Shown here: positions 46,360 to 58,626 of the stretch, piece after piece
Layout: every line of letters starts with the position of its first letter
Numbering within the stretch: position 1 is the first letter of the stretch
Assembly: GCF_008831285.2 (NCBI RefSeq)
Contig: NC_045140.1
Coordinates: forward strand, 13,311,036 to 13,375,035
Direction: 5' to 3'
Length of the DNA: 64,000 bases
Source of the DNA: Nymphaea colorata
Taxonomy: Eukaryota; Streptophyta; Magnoliopsida; Nymphaeales; Nymphaeaceae
Program-made: the position numbers and the translations under genes
Notes under the pieces: generated by a model
Seen by the model: only the letters and a program-made list of their open reading frames with translations
The model's database searches: none
Told to the model about the DNA's origin: nothing

Positions 46360-49130
46360 TTATAATATGGTATTGTGTAATTAAGTTTAAGTGTCGAATA
46401 TGTGACAGAAGTTGTGTAAAGCATAACAACTATATATTTCAACCAGCAAGAGATGTTTTAGATCAATGTGTATGCTTTGGGTTCATCCAAAATTATACTT
46501 GTTGACATTATCATGGTGAACCATTGGTACCACGTCAAAGTGATGATGATGAAGGTGATATGCATAAGTTGATTAGAGATGCATTCAAAGTACATCTAGA
46601 AGATGTGACACATGGACATGTAGATGATAAGATCAATAGTTACATAGTAATGAATACATGAACTTGCTGAAGGATGTTGATGAAGAACGTATCCTAGATG
46701 TCTCAAATTCTCGAAGCTATCTTTCATTATTTGATTATTTCACATAAAGTACATGTATGATGGAGCAACAAACTATTTAATATGCTATTAGAATTATTTC
46801 AAGAAGCCTTTCTTGAGGGTGTACAAATGCCAAAGTCATTTTATGAAACAAAAAAAGTTGTTGCTAAATTGGGTATGACTTATAATAAGATAAATGCATG
46901 TCCACAGAATTGCACACTATTTTGGAAGGAATATTCTAATAAAGATCGATGTGATATTTGTGGTGCATTAAGATGGAAACATGTAGATAATTTGAATAAT
47001 GAGACAAATGAAAATTCTAGTAAAACTTCAAAGAATGTGTCTATCTTCAAAGATTACTTTTGACATGAGATGGCATGATGAATGGTGCATTAAAGATGAT
47101 ATACTGACATGAGATGGCATGATGAATGGTGCACTAAAGATGATATACTAAGACATCCTATTGATTCATTAGCTTGTTGATCATTTGATGAGTTACATTC
47201 ATTTGTTTCATTAGACAGTTGTAATGTTAGTCTTGGTTTTGCAAGCGACGAGTTCAACCACTTTTGTACCTTGAGAACGTCATATAGTATATGACCAATT
47301 GTGATTATTATATATAGCCTACCATCATGATAAAACAACCATACATGATCTGTCATTGCTAATTTCTTGGCCAAATTCTCCTGGAGAAAAAATAGGTGTT
47401 TATTTGCAGCCACTAATTAATGAATTAAGTTATTATAGGATGTTGGTATAAAAACTTACAATCATGAAGAAATCAATGTTTTCAAATGTGTGCCACATTA
47501 TTGTACAAAATAAATGATTTTCTAGATTATGGAGACTTATCAGGATGGAGTACAAAGGAGAAGTTAGCATGTCTTGTGTGTCATAATGATACATATTCTT
47601 ATTAGCTGGAAAATACCAGTAAAAAATGTTACATGGATCATCGAAGATTTTTTCTTGTTGGCCATACATATAGATTAGATAGACATTTGTTTAATGGAAC
47701 TGAAGAAATGAGAGGTGTTCCTCTACCTCTTATCTAGAATTGATGCAGTCGAAGAAATGGAACATGGACAATTTTCATATAATTGAAAAAAAAAACATAT
47801 TTTTAACTTTGCCATATTGAAAGCACGACATATTACATAACAACAAAGATATAATGCATATAGAATAAAACTATGTGTGACAATGTAATCAGCACATTGT
47901 TAAATCTAGAATGGAAGACAAAAGATCACTATTCTTCTTGTTTGAACCTAGAAGCAATAAATATAAGGCAAGGACTCCAACCACAAAAATGTAATAGAAC
48001 TAGTAAGATGTTATTGCTTGCAGTATGTTTTACGATGAGCAAAAAAAAGAATCTATGTTCTGCAAAGACTAGAAGAATTGAAAAGTTCAGATTGGTTATG
48101 CATTAAATATCCAAGACATGTGCATTCAAAGGGATTTAAAATATCAGGGTTAAAGAGTCATGATTGCCATATGCTAATTAATCAATTCCTTGCAGTAGCC
48201 AAACGAAGATCTTTACCAAAAAAGTAAGTGCAGTCATGATTGAGTTGTATATCATTTTCAAACAATCATGTACCAAAGTTGGAAAAGAAGATAAATTGAA
48301 GCATAAGAAAAATTTATATTGACACTATGTCACTTGGATAAAATTTTTTCACCAACATTTTTCGACATTATGATTTATCTACCCATTCACTTGGTCCATA
48401 AAGTTCTATTGAATGGATCTGTATAGTATTGTTGGATGTATCCGATTGAACAACGAGTGAAAACAATATTTCATGTTATTTCAATTTATGATTTTTATTA
48501 ACTTGTCAATACTAATTTTCACAATTAATTTTTTTTAAGGTATTTACTCAAAAACAAATTGTATGTGTGAAATAAAAGTCAACCAGAAGGATGTATCACG
48601 GAATGGTATTTAGCCGATGAAAGTTTAAGTCAACCAGAAGGATGTATAGTCGAAACGTATTTAGCCGGTGAAAGTTTAACTTTTTGTTCCAGGTATGTGA
48701 GTGGTATAGAAGCACACTTTACTAGTTGTGAAAGAAATTATGAAGATGTTAAATCAGTAGTAAGTTTCACATACTTGTAGAGAGGTCATTTCTTGAGAGC
48801 ATATGAATTGATTACTCTGGAAAATCAAATGCTCCAATAAGTATGTACATATATATTTTTCAATGATACCTTAGTAGCATCATATTTTCAGTAAGATACC
48901 AATTTAACTAAATCTTTAACATGAAATTATTATACATATTTACTTTATTCATGAGTTAGTTATTTTATAGGCATCATTTGGACTCGATGAGAAGACAATA
49001 TTATAAAAGTCTCATGAAATTAATCGACTACATAAGTTCAAGTTTTCAGAAGGGTTTTAAGAAAGCTTTCTCATAGTGGGAATGGTGGGAAGCTTCGAGA
49101 AAGAGGGTTTTTTAGTTTATAACACCAAGA
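46360..49130 (+). pseudogene. CACTA TNP2-type transposase, full span, decayed
   Basis: This is an En/Spm transposase relic. The frame 46782-47063 contains LLELFQEAFLEG, LPKSFYE-like and TLFWKEYSNKDRCDICGALRWK, the TNP2 zinc-ribbon block (CxxDCxLFWKE...CPxCGxSRWK). Downstream pieces match the family in order: MRWHDEW.KDDILRHP (47065-47160), DEFNHF...TSYSIWP (47240-47300), the FSRLWRL region (47515-47560), CFTMSKKKN (48025-48060), FFDIMIYLPIHLVHKVLL (48350-48420), and the DUF4218-like QPEGCI.E.YLA.ESL (48580-48690). Stops are many. In-body duplications of 44 bp (47061-47148) and 51 bp (48577-48678) are present. Termini were not found. Confidence 0.85.
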
Positions 49131-49237
49131 AGATAAAAAATAACTCATTTTCATTGTTGAATCATTTATTTCTCTTATTTCCTATAATTAATTGTATATT
49201 TTTACTTGTTTTGTAAAGATATAATGTCTGACCTGCA

Positions 49238-51837
49238 GTGGTGTACAAGGTGAATCCCAAAGATAGGTTAAAAGTTATGTGGAATTTTTGTAATCAAATC
49301 ATAATCAGGAGGAATCTCTCACTGCAAACGCCATATAGCTGGTGTACACAACAATGTGGCTCAATGCACTGGCTCCCAAGAGAAACCATTACCACCCTAT
49401 GTCAAGCACCAATGTTTGGAGTTTATTAATGTCGTGAAAGCAAGTAGGATTAAAAAGGAAATGCATGATGCAGCTGTAGGACATGAGGACCCATATGAAG
49501 AGGAAGGAAGCGAAGATGAAGATGTTGAGCTCGAAAAAGAAGATGTTGGTGTTAGTCTGGGAACAGCTAAAGGGAAAGGCATCATGTATAGGGGTTGTTA
49601 TTCTTCAACTACAACCAGAAAATAAAGAGGCGCAAGTACACTTTCATGAGGATGTGGCAGAAGTCACAGTCGTACTATTGGAACTGGTAGTGGTAGAGTA
49701 CCTACTATGAGGTTGAGTATTCGGTCTGGTTCGATCAAGAATTTTTTTCCCACTTATACTGTTGCAGGTTCTCAGCCTAAGATTCGTTCAACCATATGTT
49801 CAATGGATATTGTTGATGCAGTAGATGATACCATAGGAAGTGGTTCTATGATGCATCCATTCCCTTTAATGCAACAAACTCTTTTCATTTTCAGCCTATA
49901 GCAGATGTGATTGCTTTTATAGGCCAAGGGAATAAAATGCTCTCTTATCATAAATTGTGAGGTAAAATTCTTAATAATGCAGTTAGAGATGTCAAGGCAT
50001 ATTTTGATGAAGTGAAATTGAGCTGGAAAGACACAGGATGTTGTGTAATGGCAGATGGTTGGACAGACCTCAAAAATAGAACATTGGTAAACTTCCTTGT
50101 ATATTGCCCTTTAGGTACAATGTTCTTAAAATCTATTGATTTGTTTGATACTCTTAAGATTGTTGATGTTTTGTGTGAGATTTTTTATAAAGTCATACAA
50201 GAAGTTGGGTCTCAGAATGTCGTGCAATTTATCACTGATAATTCAGCAAATTATAAAGCTGCAGGTGAAATGTTAACAACACGATATATGACATTTTTTT
50301 GGAGCTCATGTGTTGCTCACTATTTAAATCTAATGCTTCAGGATCTTGGTGAAAGGGATGATATGAAGTGGATAGATCAAAGATGCCAATAAATCACAAA
50401 ATTTATTTATAATCATGCTTATGTCTTCAATTTGATGAGAAAATTCACAAATGAGGCTGAATTGATTCGACCTACACAAACACGGTTTGGTACAAATGTA
50501 TTGACTATGCAGGGTATAGTCAAGCAAAGAAATCCTATCAGGCAGATGTTTTCAAGTGATGATTGGGTTGCATATCCACATGCCTATAAAAGAAATGCCA
50601 CAACAGTTGTGGATACTATATTCAATGCTGACTTTTGGGAATCATGTGTGAACTTATTGAAGATTTGTGTACCTCTAGTGAAAGTCCTCAGAATGGTTGA
50701 CAGTGAAGATAAACCTTCTATTGGATATTTATTCGAGGTTATGGACTGCACAGAGCAAAGGAGGCCATTAGAGATAACATGAAGGGAAGAAGAAGTTGTA
50801 CATGCTGATATGGAAGATTATAGTTGAAAGGTGGTCTGGACAACTTCATCACCCATTTCATGCAGCAGCCCATTACCTAAATCCTGCTATTAGATATTTT
50901 CCCATTTTTAAGAATGATAGAGAGGTTGAGTATGGCATGTTGGATTGTGTTGAGATATTGGTATAGTCAAGCAAAGAAATCCATGTGACTATAGATAACA
51001 AGAAGCTATCCATGTGTCAATCAACAGATATGATACTTGTTATGGTAGCATGGGGAGAGACACAACAATTCGATGCAAACCATCTTTGCATCTAGGTATT
51101 AGAAAAAGGGACTTATCTTATACACTTTTTGGTTGTTATCTTATTTTATTTGTTGTTTCTACCTTCTCATATATTTACTATTTTGTATTTACTTTCCATC
51201 TGTTATTAGATTTGTGGTGGAGCAAGCCTAGGCTTGATTGCCCAGAATTAAAGAAGCTTGCAATTAAAATCCTCAGCCAAACATGTAGTGCAACTGGATG
51301 TGAAAGAAATTGGAGTGTATTTCAACACATCCACAATAAGAAGAGAAATAAGCTAGAACATAAAAGGTTGAATGACCTTGTTTATGTTCGTTATAATATG
51401 AAGTTGATACAAAGGTAAATTAAATACATTTGTTATGCAAAATAGCCAATTCTAATGTATATGTTAATTTTTAATAATTTGTTAATTTTTTCTCTTGTTA
51501 CAGTTTAGGCAAATAGAAGCAGCATCTACTAGGAAACATCACACTCAATTTGATCCTAAGGCAAATAGAAGCAGCATCTACTAGAAAACATCACACTCAA
51601 TTTGATCCTATCAGCCTCGACCATTTTGATGTATTAGATTCTTGGGTTGAAGAAGAGCCATCTGCGATCTTTGATGAAGACGATCTTGATTTTCTGAACA
51701 TTGAAAGAGCAACAGAGATTTTTGAAGAAGGAGAGGTTGGAGAGCAATGGAATGTTGGTGACATTCCAATAGAGGGGATAGAATCAATTAATGAAGAAAA
51801 TGAAGATGATTATGAAGATGACGAGGATTATCGTTGA
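49238..51837 (+). pseudogene. hAT transposase with BED finger, DUF659 and dimerisation domain
   Basis: A BED-finger remnant (49250-49400) is split by a frameshift, and its first Cys is Trp (MWNFCNQ). An acidic linker (49480-49560) follows. A DUF659 domain (about 49990-50340) shows GCCVMADGWTD, LVNFLVYCP.GTMFLKS and ITDNSANYKAAG. A further central piece (50432-50782) begins RPTQTRFGTN. The hAT dimerisation domain (51215-51418) reads LKKLAIKILSQTCSATGCERNWSV. An intron probably lies at 51414-51506 (GTAAAT...TTACAG) before an acidic C-terminal tail ending at 51837. A 52-bp tandem duplication (51507-51610) disturbs the tail frame. Stops and frameshifts make it non-functional. Confidence 0.88.
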
Positions 51838-51839
51838 AT

Positions 51840-52410
51840 CATGAAAGATGATAACTATATGTTTTGAGCTTACGAATTGTGATGTAATATAAGTCAATAT
51901 AAGTCCTAAGAGGCTAAAACTGATGCTTATTATGTTATTTTGAATATCTGATTTCTTATTTTGGAACGTGTTGTTCATAACTTCATATACATGAATGTTC
52001 CTTTAAATACATTTTTCTTAATTTTTTCTGGTTTTTGCTTATTTTTTTCAGAATTTTTGAATTTTTATGATTTTTTTATGATTTTTAATATTTTTTAAAA
52101 ATTAAATAATTAATTTTACGATATGCTACGCTATGTTTGCAATACGTTATGGTACTATGTATAGGTCGGCCCGGACGATACACATTACACTATGCTTTTT
52201 ACAACGTTGGTTCTATGATTGGGGGTTGAGAGAGGGAGAGGATGGGTTTTCTTTTGGGCATAAAAGATAACAAAAAAAAAGCAAAAAAAAAAAACCCTTT
52301 CGCACTTGTTCCCAGCATCAATTTCCTTCTTGGCTTCAGCGATGCAAAAGAAGAAAGAGAGGAGAGAGAAAAATAGAACAATGATAAAAAAAAAATCGAA
52401 CTGCCTTTAA
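51840..52410. other. AT-rich spacer between hAT relic and PIF element
   Basis: No gene is visible. Short inverted phrases near 52120-52190 (ATGCTACGCTATG, ATACGTTATGGTACTATG) look like transposon subterminal sequence. No matching upstream end of the hAT element was identified. Confidence 0.4.
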
Positions 52411-52610
52411 CGCCGTGTTTGGTTGGAGGGAGAGGGAGGGAAAGGGAAGGATTGATCAATCAATCCTTTGTTTGGTTGATTGATTAGAAAGGAGGGAAAG
52501 GAAGGGAAATTAAAAAGTTTGTTTGACTACAAAGGAAGGGAAAGAAAAGGAAAATGTAGTGTAAATCCAATCCCTCCAAAATTGAAGGGATTGGGAAGGA
52601 AAGGAAAGAG
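52411..52610. repeat. Left TIR and subterminal purine-rich repeats of PIF element
   Basis: After the 20-bp terminus, TTTGGTTGATTGATTAG and GGAAAGGAAGGGAA phrases repeat several times. The reverse complement of the right end (58480-58620 and 59410-59519) has the same composition. Confidence 0.65.
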
Positions 52611-54006
52611 CACAAACCGTTGCCTCCCTTTCTACCCACAATACCCCGCCACCCACGAGTCTTTTTTTTTTCTACCAAAACTCCTTCCCCTCTACGAGAA
52701 ACAATCCACACCTGTTGTGCCTCCTTCCCCTCCACGAGAAACAGGGCACACCTGGTACAACACCCTGTTCCAACACCGTCTGAGGAGTGTGCGACACCTT
52801 GTTCCAACACCGTCTGAAACAAGGTGAGTTTTTCGTTGCTGCCTTTTTCCGTTTTCAATTGCTGCATTTTTCTGATTTTAGTTGCTGTGTTTTTCTTATT
52901 TTGGTTGCTACCCACTTCGTCACGTTACTTACTTCTATTTTCTTTCCCACCGTCGTCTACTTGTGGTTTCGGTTGGTTTCTCTTTGAATAGGTTCATCAT
53001 GAATCTTGAGCATGTGTGTTTACGTTGTTGTTATTCGTAATAAGCGCATAATGCAAGAGACGACGAGTGTGTTTATGTGCAGTGAAGGGTGTGTCAAATC
53101 TTGTTTCCATCAGAAATATTCATGTTGTGACATCTGAAGGTTGAAAATATCCTTACGTGATGGTTGAAACCTACTTAAGCAGTTAATTGGTATCATGTGC
53201 TTTCTTGCTCAATCCATCAAGGGTTATCATGTTGGTAAATGCTCATAATAGGCAACATTTCTTGTTATTGATTCTTCATATTGCCTAGAAGAGCAACATG
53301 CCCATTCTCCATCAGTATTGTATCTATAATGCTTCCTTGTGTCATAGTAATCTTGTAATCCAAATAGTTTCTGAAAACTTGTTTACTGCTCTTGCTGTTG
53401 CTAGTTCTGCATTGTGCATACACGTCCAAGCCTGTGTAGAAAATGCTTCTGTTCAGTGCCTCATTCATTATAAGCTAGAAGCATGACATTGATATTCTTT
53501 AAGTTTGTTGAATCATATATAGTTTGGCAATTCATGCAACACTTAATGGAAAATACTTCACTCAATTTAAGTTCTAGAATGCACTTCTCAATCACATCTT
53601 CATTTGAGACGGATTTTCTTAGTCTATAATATGATCTGATTTTCATTCTTCAAGACAAGCTATCCTTCAATGGCTTCCTCATCTGTTGCAAGCATCCTTG
53701 TGAACTGGATTGCTAGGAAATATTGAAGTGCTGGTCTTAGTATTATATCATTCTATCGAAAAATGGAGGTATTTCATCTGAAATAGTTGGTGACTCTTCC
53801 TGCCATTGGTTATTGCTATAGTTAACTCACGACCTTCATCCTTTTTATTATACCTTCTATGTTTTCCTCAATCACTAGCTCCATTTCTGAAAATTAAACT
53901 ATAGCTATAGTAATTGTTGTATATGAGGGTGATTTTTCCCAGCATTTAACCTCCTTGACAATTTTGCACTTGTTCCTGTCCTGCTAACTGTAGCCCGCTT
54001 GCATGT

Positions 54007-54007
<1 letters not shown>

Positions 54008-54039
<32 letters not shown>
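54008..54039. repeat. (GA)n microsatellite
   Basis: An uninterrupted AG run of about 32 bp. Confidence 0.97.
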
Positions 54040-54042
<3 letters not shown>

Positions 54043-54605
54043 TACATAGTAAACTAATTGCATGCAGTCATAGAGTGAATAACTTAAACAACACAGTGAC
54101 CAACAAAAGCTATCATCCTTTGGCCTTCAAGTTGAAAGACAGTAAAAGTTTGACAGTTGAGGTGTACCTGCTGTGAGTGGTGGATGCAGGGTATCCAAAG
54201 TTAAAAAATTGGCAACTGATGCTGAATGAAGTGAGGTCAAATCACATGGTTCGTCACACAACATATATGGACTAAATATATGATCTTGGCAGGCTTATAA
54301 GCTTGTGGACGATGGTGCCAACCATGAAATTTGTGGTTTTGGTATCCTTCTCTATTAGGAATCCACAACAGCATGTAACATGATTTGCAATTTCTTTCTT
54401 TTTTTTTTTTGGAAAAATATTTGCGTGAATCTTTTCCTTCACTCAGAAAGGAAAAGGCCCTCTGTTTTGTGGCTTTCTACATTATCGCTCCAGTAGATTT
54501 TTTTTGTTCTCTAAATTAAATTTAACATTTCTCCCTAATGATGTTGCACATGATCAGTTAATACGACAAAGAGGACAAGCTTTTTCTTTAGGCCACACTT
54601 ATACA

Positions 54606-54608
<3 letters not shown>

Positions 54609-54683
<75 letters not shown>

Positions 54684-54690
54684 GCACACA
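54609..54690. repeat. Compound (TC)n(TA)n microsatellite
   Basis: About 15 TC units run directly into about 21 TA units, followed by a short CACGCACACA stretch. Confidence 0.97.
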
Positions 54691-55389
54691 TTTGCATTGT
54701 TATGGGTGACAACAATCTTAAATCCACCAATCATTTTCTGTCTTCAGTTTGGACAATTTCTTATTTTGTTGCCAATTGACCGTCCTAGCAGGCCCGATAT
54801 GAGTTCATCAACCAGATTTACCATAAGCCCAATGCAATAACTTCTCCCCTCTCCTTTTTCCTTTGCTGATAGTTAAGCTGGGACTTGTTAGATTCCTACC
54901 AGCTGATATTTGGCTATATAGTCAAAATTGTGCTTAGGAATTTCTGAACCTTCATTTCCCCATCTTTTCCTCTTTTTCCTTCTTCCTTCTTTCTCCTTTT
55001 GCCCACAGTTTCTGTGGAATATGACTAACTAGGCTCCTGCTTAGGCCTTTTTCGGGTCTTCTCTGTTGTCTTTCCTAGCATTTAAACTACATAGATATTT
55101 AGAAACTGGGCTATGGAAGAGGACCAGACAACATTCTTCATCCCATTCACCATCCATTCATGGAGATCTTGCATGACACTACTCCTAGTGGGCCAAATTT
55201 TCCAAACCCTTGTAGGTAGTATTGAATCCCAAAATTTCTTGACCTAAATTTTAAGCTGCCTTTTTCTGAACCATATAAGCTCCTCATGACATATGAACCT
55301 TCAGTTTAAAACATGATTATGTGAAGCAAATACCTGCATTAAGAGCACCATCTTCATAAAAAGGTTGTTTTTGGCTTTTCTGCTTATCA

Positions 55390-56745
55390 CATATTAGAAG
55401 ACATATTGGAAGACATGAGACGACACCAACAACAACAAGTCGTTCTGTTTTTATGTTATATTTTTTATTATTTCATACGTCGAAGACAATGCCAACAACA
55501 ACTTGTGCATCGATCAATTGGACTATCTTATGAAGAAAGACAAAAAATTAGAGATCAAATTATATATAAATTAGATGATGTACAATGCTGCAATATAACA
55601 CACATGGGAACATCAGCTTTCCAAGAGTTACGTGATATTCTTCAACACGACAGTGGACTATGTAGTACAAGACATTGTAAAGTAGAAGAGCAAGTTTCTC
55701 TCTTTCTCATGATGTTGTCTCACACATATAAACATCGATCGGTTCAGTTTTTGTTCTATCGTTCAACAAAGACAATTTCTCGATATTTTCACAAAGTATT
55801 GAGTTCAATTATTCTATTAGAAGACAAATTCATTCAACAATGTGACAGATCAACTGTGCCAAATGAAATCTTACAAAATAATAGATTTCATCCATACTTT
55901 CTAGTAATAAATCAATTAATTTAGTTTTTATGTTTTATAATATGTCAATATTGCATTAACACTAAATTGCATTTCAGAATTGTGTTGGTGAAATTGATGG
56001 AACATGTTTGTATTAAAGTATCTTCAGAGGATGCACAAAGATCGGTTGAAAAGACTGGCCAACGTAAAATGTGTTGGCTACATGTTCTTTTGATATGAAA
56101 TTTACCTATTTATTGGCAGGTTGGGAAGGAATTGTTTCTGATTCGAGAATCATAAGAAATGCATTAAGAAGAAAAGACAAACTAAAAATTCCTGAAGGTA
56201 ATTGTAATTAAAAGCATGTATAATTTAATAATTTTATGAAATATGAACTTAACATGTGATTGTGTTCATTTTTTAAAGTAAATATTATCTTGTCGATGCT
56301 AGTTTTCCATTAAATGGTGAACTTATCACACCATTTAGGGGTGTGAGATATCACTTGAAAGAATACTCCAAGCGAGGCCCACATAATGCAAAAGAGTAGT
56401 TTAATCTTCGACATGCTTCTCTACGAAATGTCATTGAAAGATCATTTGGTGTCTTGAAAAAAAGATTCCCAATTATAGCTAGTTCGACAAAACCAGTCTA
56501 TTCGTGCAATACACAGTTAGAGATCATTTTAGCATGTTGTATATTACACAACTTTCTCATGTGGTGTCGATCCAGATGTTAGCATTATTGAAGATGTTGA
56601 TGCAGAACTTATGAATCAACTTAGTGAAAATTATTTTGTTCAAGTTGATGTAGATGAAGAGTATAGGATTGGAGAATTCACACGACAAAGCATCTCTTCG
56701 ACTATGTGGCAGAACTGTCAACTTCAAACTTCAATAATTGAATAA
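55390..56745 (+). pseudogene. PIF/Harbinger DDE transposase
   Basis: The catalytic protein of the surrounding element. Exon 1 (to 55903) has the helix-turn-helix N-terminal half (ISRYFHKVLSSI). A 74-bp intron (55904-55977, GTAATA...TTTCAG) precedes NCVGEIDGT, which holds the first catalytic Asp. Then come FDMKFTYLLAGWEG and, after a probable second intron (56201-56279), YYLVDASFPL with the second Asp. GVRYHLKEY, FNLRHASLRNVIERSFGVLKKRF with the catalytic Glu, and CCILHNFL follow. All three DDE positions and the typical gene structure survive, but stops occur near 56014, 56045, 56066 and 56398, with frameshifts. Assignment to the DDE_Tnp_4 family is firm. Confidence 0.9.
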
Positions 56746-56887
56746 TTGCGTATATGGGACATGTTTATTTTGTTTTCTTATATTATTTGTCATTGTAGAC
56801 GTTCAATGAATTTAATTTCTTAACCTTTTATTATTACACATGATTTATTCTTTTCATTATGAATATCTTTCCTAAACTTGTTTCACT

Positions 56888-57945
56888 TTGCATTTAGCTA
56901 ATAACAATGAAGAAAGTCAAATATATACAGATGGAGGAAAGACTAATAAGATACAATGGAGCCAACCTATGGATGATGCGCTCATTGATGCATTACTGCT
57001 TCTACAAATAATAGGCAATAGAGTGAATGACACTTTTACAGTTTTACTACAACTACATATGATAATGTTGTAACAAAGCTAAACGATAAGTTGGGTAAAA
57101 TGTTCACCAAAGATCACATAAAAAATCGAATGAAAACATTGAAGTCTAATTTCAGTAGCTGTTATGACATATTTAAAAGTGGTTTGAGTGGATTTAACAT
57201 TGATTCAAGGACAAATATGTAGACTGCTGAACCCGAAGTATGTAAGCCACTAATAGAGGTACCTAATTTTATTTTTAGCAATTTAATATTATTTTTTTAT
57301 AATCAAATTTTTATGTTAAATATGAATTTTTTTGACATTGTTATCTTTTTTTTGTGTTTTTTATAGGCAAATTCAATGGCAAAAAAGTGGATGACGACAC
57401 CTGTTCTGAATTATGAGAAGCTAGTAAAATTTATTTGGTAATGATAGAGCAATAGGGGAAGGATCGATGACAACTAAAGAAAAGTGCAGCCGAATGACTT
57501 CAGCGAGTGAGAGTACTCGCGATATAATCTGGCTTATTGATGAAATGGTTTCTCAAAATTAAGCAGTATTAGAACCATTTATCAACTTAGGAGACGAGTG
57601 TGAAGCTCAAGTTGAGCCCAACACAGGTCATTGTCAAAGCATAAAAGGAGAAGAAGTGCAAATGAAGATGATTTAAAAGACATTGAAATAATGATAGATG
57701 TTTTTGAGAGAGTTGCTAATGCAATTGAAAAAAGTAATGTCGTACCAGAGCCGAGATAGTCAAATAAATATTCTAAAGAAGACATATTTCCAGCATTTGA
57801 AGTCATTGGTCTTGAAGAAGAGTTACAAACCGAAGGACATCTTCACCTTACTGATGATGAAAAAAAGATGGAAACATTTTTTGCTTGCCATTTTTCTAAG
57901 CGAAATAATGTTTTACTTAGGATGCTTAGCGCTGGAGTTGTGTAA
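56888..57945 (+). pseudogene. PIF/Harbinger MYB/SANT-like second protein
   Basis: PIF elements encode a MYB/SANT-like DNA-binding partner of the transposase. Here WSQPMDDALIDALLLLQIIGNRV (56957-57020), then LNDKLGKMFTKDHIKNRMKTLKSNF (57080-57160) and MAKKWMTTPVLNYEKL (57375-57425) follow the family order (WTxxMDxxLixll...GKxFTKxHxxNRxKTLK...W...PIPNYexL). The C-terminal part (57640-57944) with GLEEELQTEGHLHLTDDEKKMETF matches its helical tail. Two frameshifts, several stops and probably an intron near 57260-57366 are present. It lies downstream of the transposase on the same strand. Confidence 0.8.
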
Positions 57946-58626
57946 GACATGAATGTTATTTCTTTTTTTGCTATGTGATTTCTTTGTCTTTAGACAATTA
58001 TTATGTTTACCAACATTTTGCTTGATTGATCTAAATTTTTATTAGATTTATTACTATAGAATGAAAAATCTAATTTTATAATTAGATGAAGTATTCGTGA
58101 AACACCATATTAATTTTGAGAAGAAAGCTTCATCAATCCCCTATATATGGATAGTTTTGTACTTATTGTTGACTTCATTTTGCTTCTCCAGGTAATTAAC
58201 CATACCATTTGACTTGCTTTCAACGACAAGTTTTTTAATCCCAAAGGATGAAGATGTAACCTACTAACAAAGTAAACCACAAACTCCATCATTAAAAACA
58301 AGAGAGAAATGTATAAATAAATGAGCAAGCAAATGATGGATAACATCCAAGCAACAGATTATTTTGATTCGTTGTGACTATGTTATTAGGACGTATTATT
58401 TTGGTTTTGTTTTTTTGATCCTGTCTTTTCTTTTAGAAACCTCTCAATTTTTTAAACATTTTGAATGTTAGGGATATTATTTTAAAGTATTATAAATTCT
58501 ATCATTTCATTTCCTTTATATAGTTCAAACAAACTTGATTTTAGTATTTCATTTCATTTCTATTTAAACAAGCTTTATAATTACCTCTTTCATTTTCTTT
58601 CATTTCCTTTCCTTTCTATCCAAACA

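Larger units (their letters stand above)
52620..55385. other. Left interior of PIF element, no gene recognised
   Basis: It holds short local repeats (CCTTCCCC.CTACGAGAAAC and TGTTCCAACACCGTCTGA near 52680-52815) and two microsatellites. No domain could be assigned to the short frames, and other insertions may be hidden here. Confidence 0.4.

Noticed and set aside
32249-49130. One CACTA element split by the Gypsy insertion
   Set aside because: Both sides contain the same C-terminal transposase block, so they are two copies.
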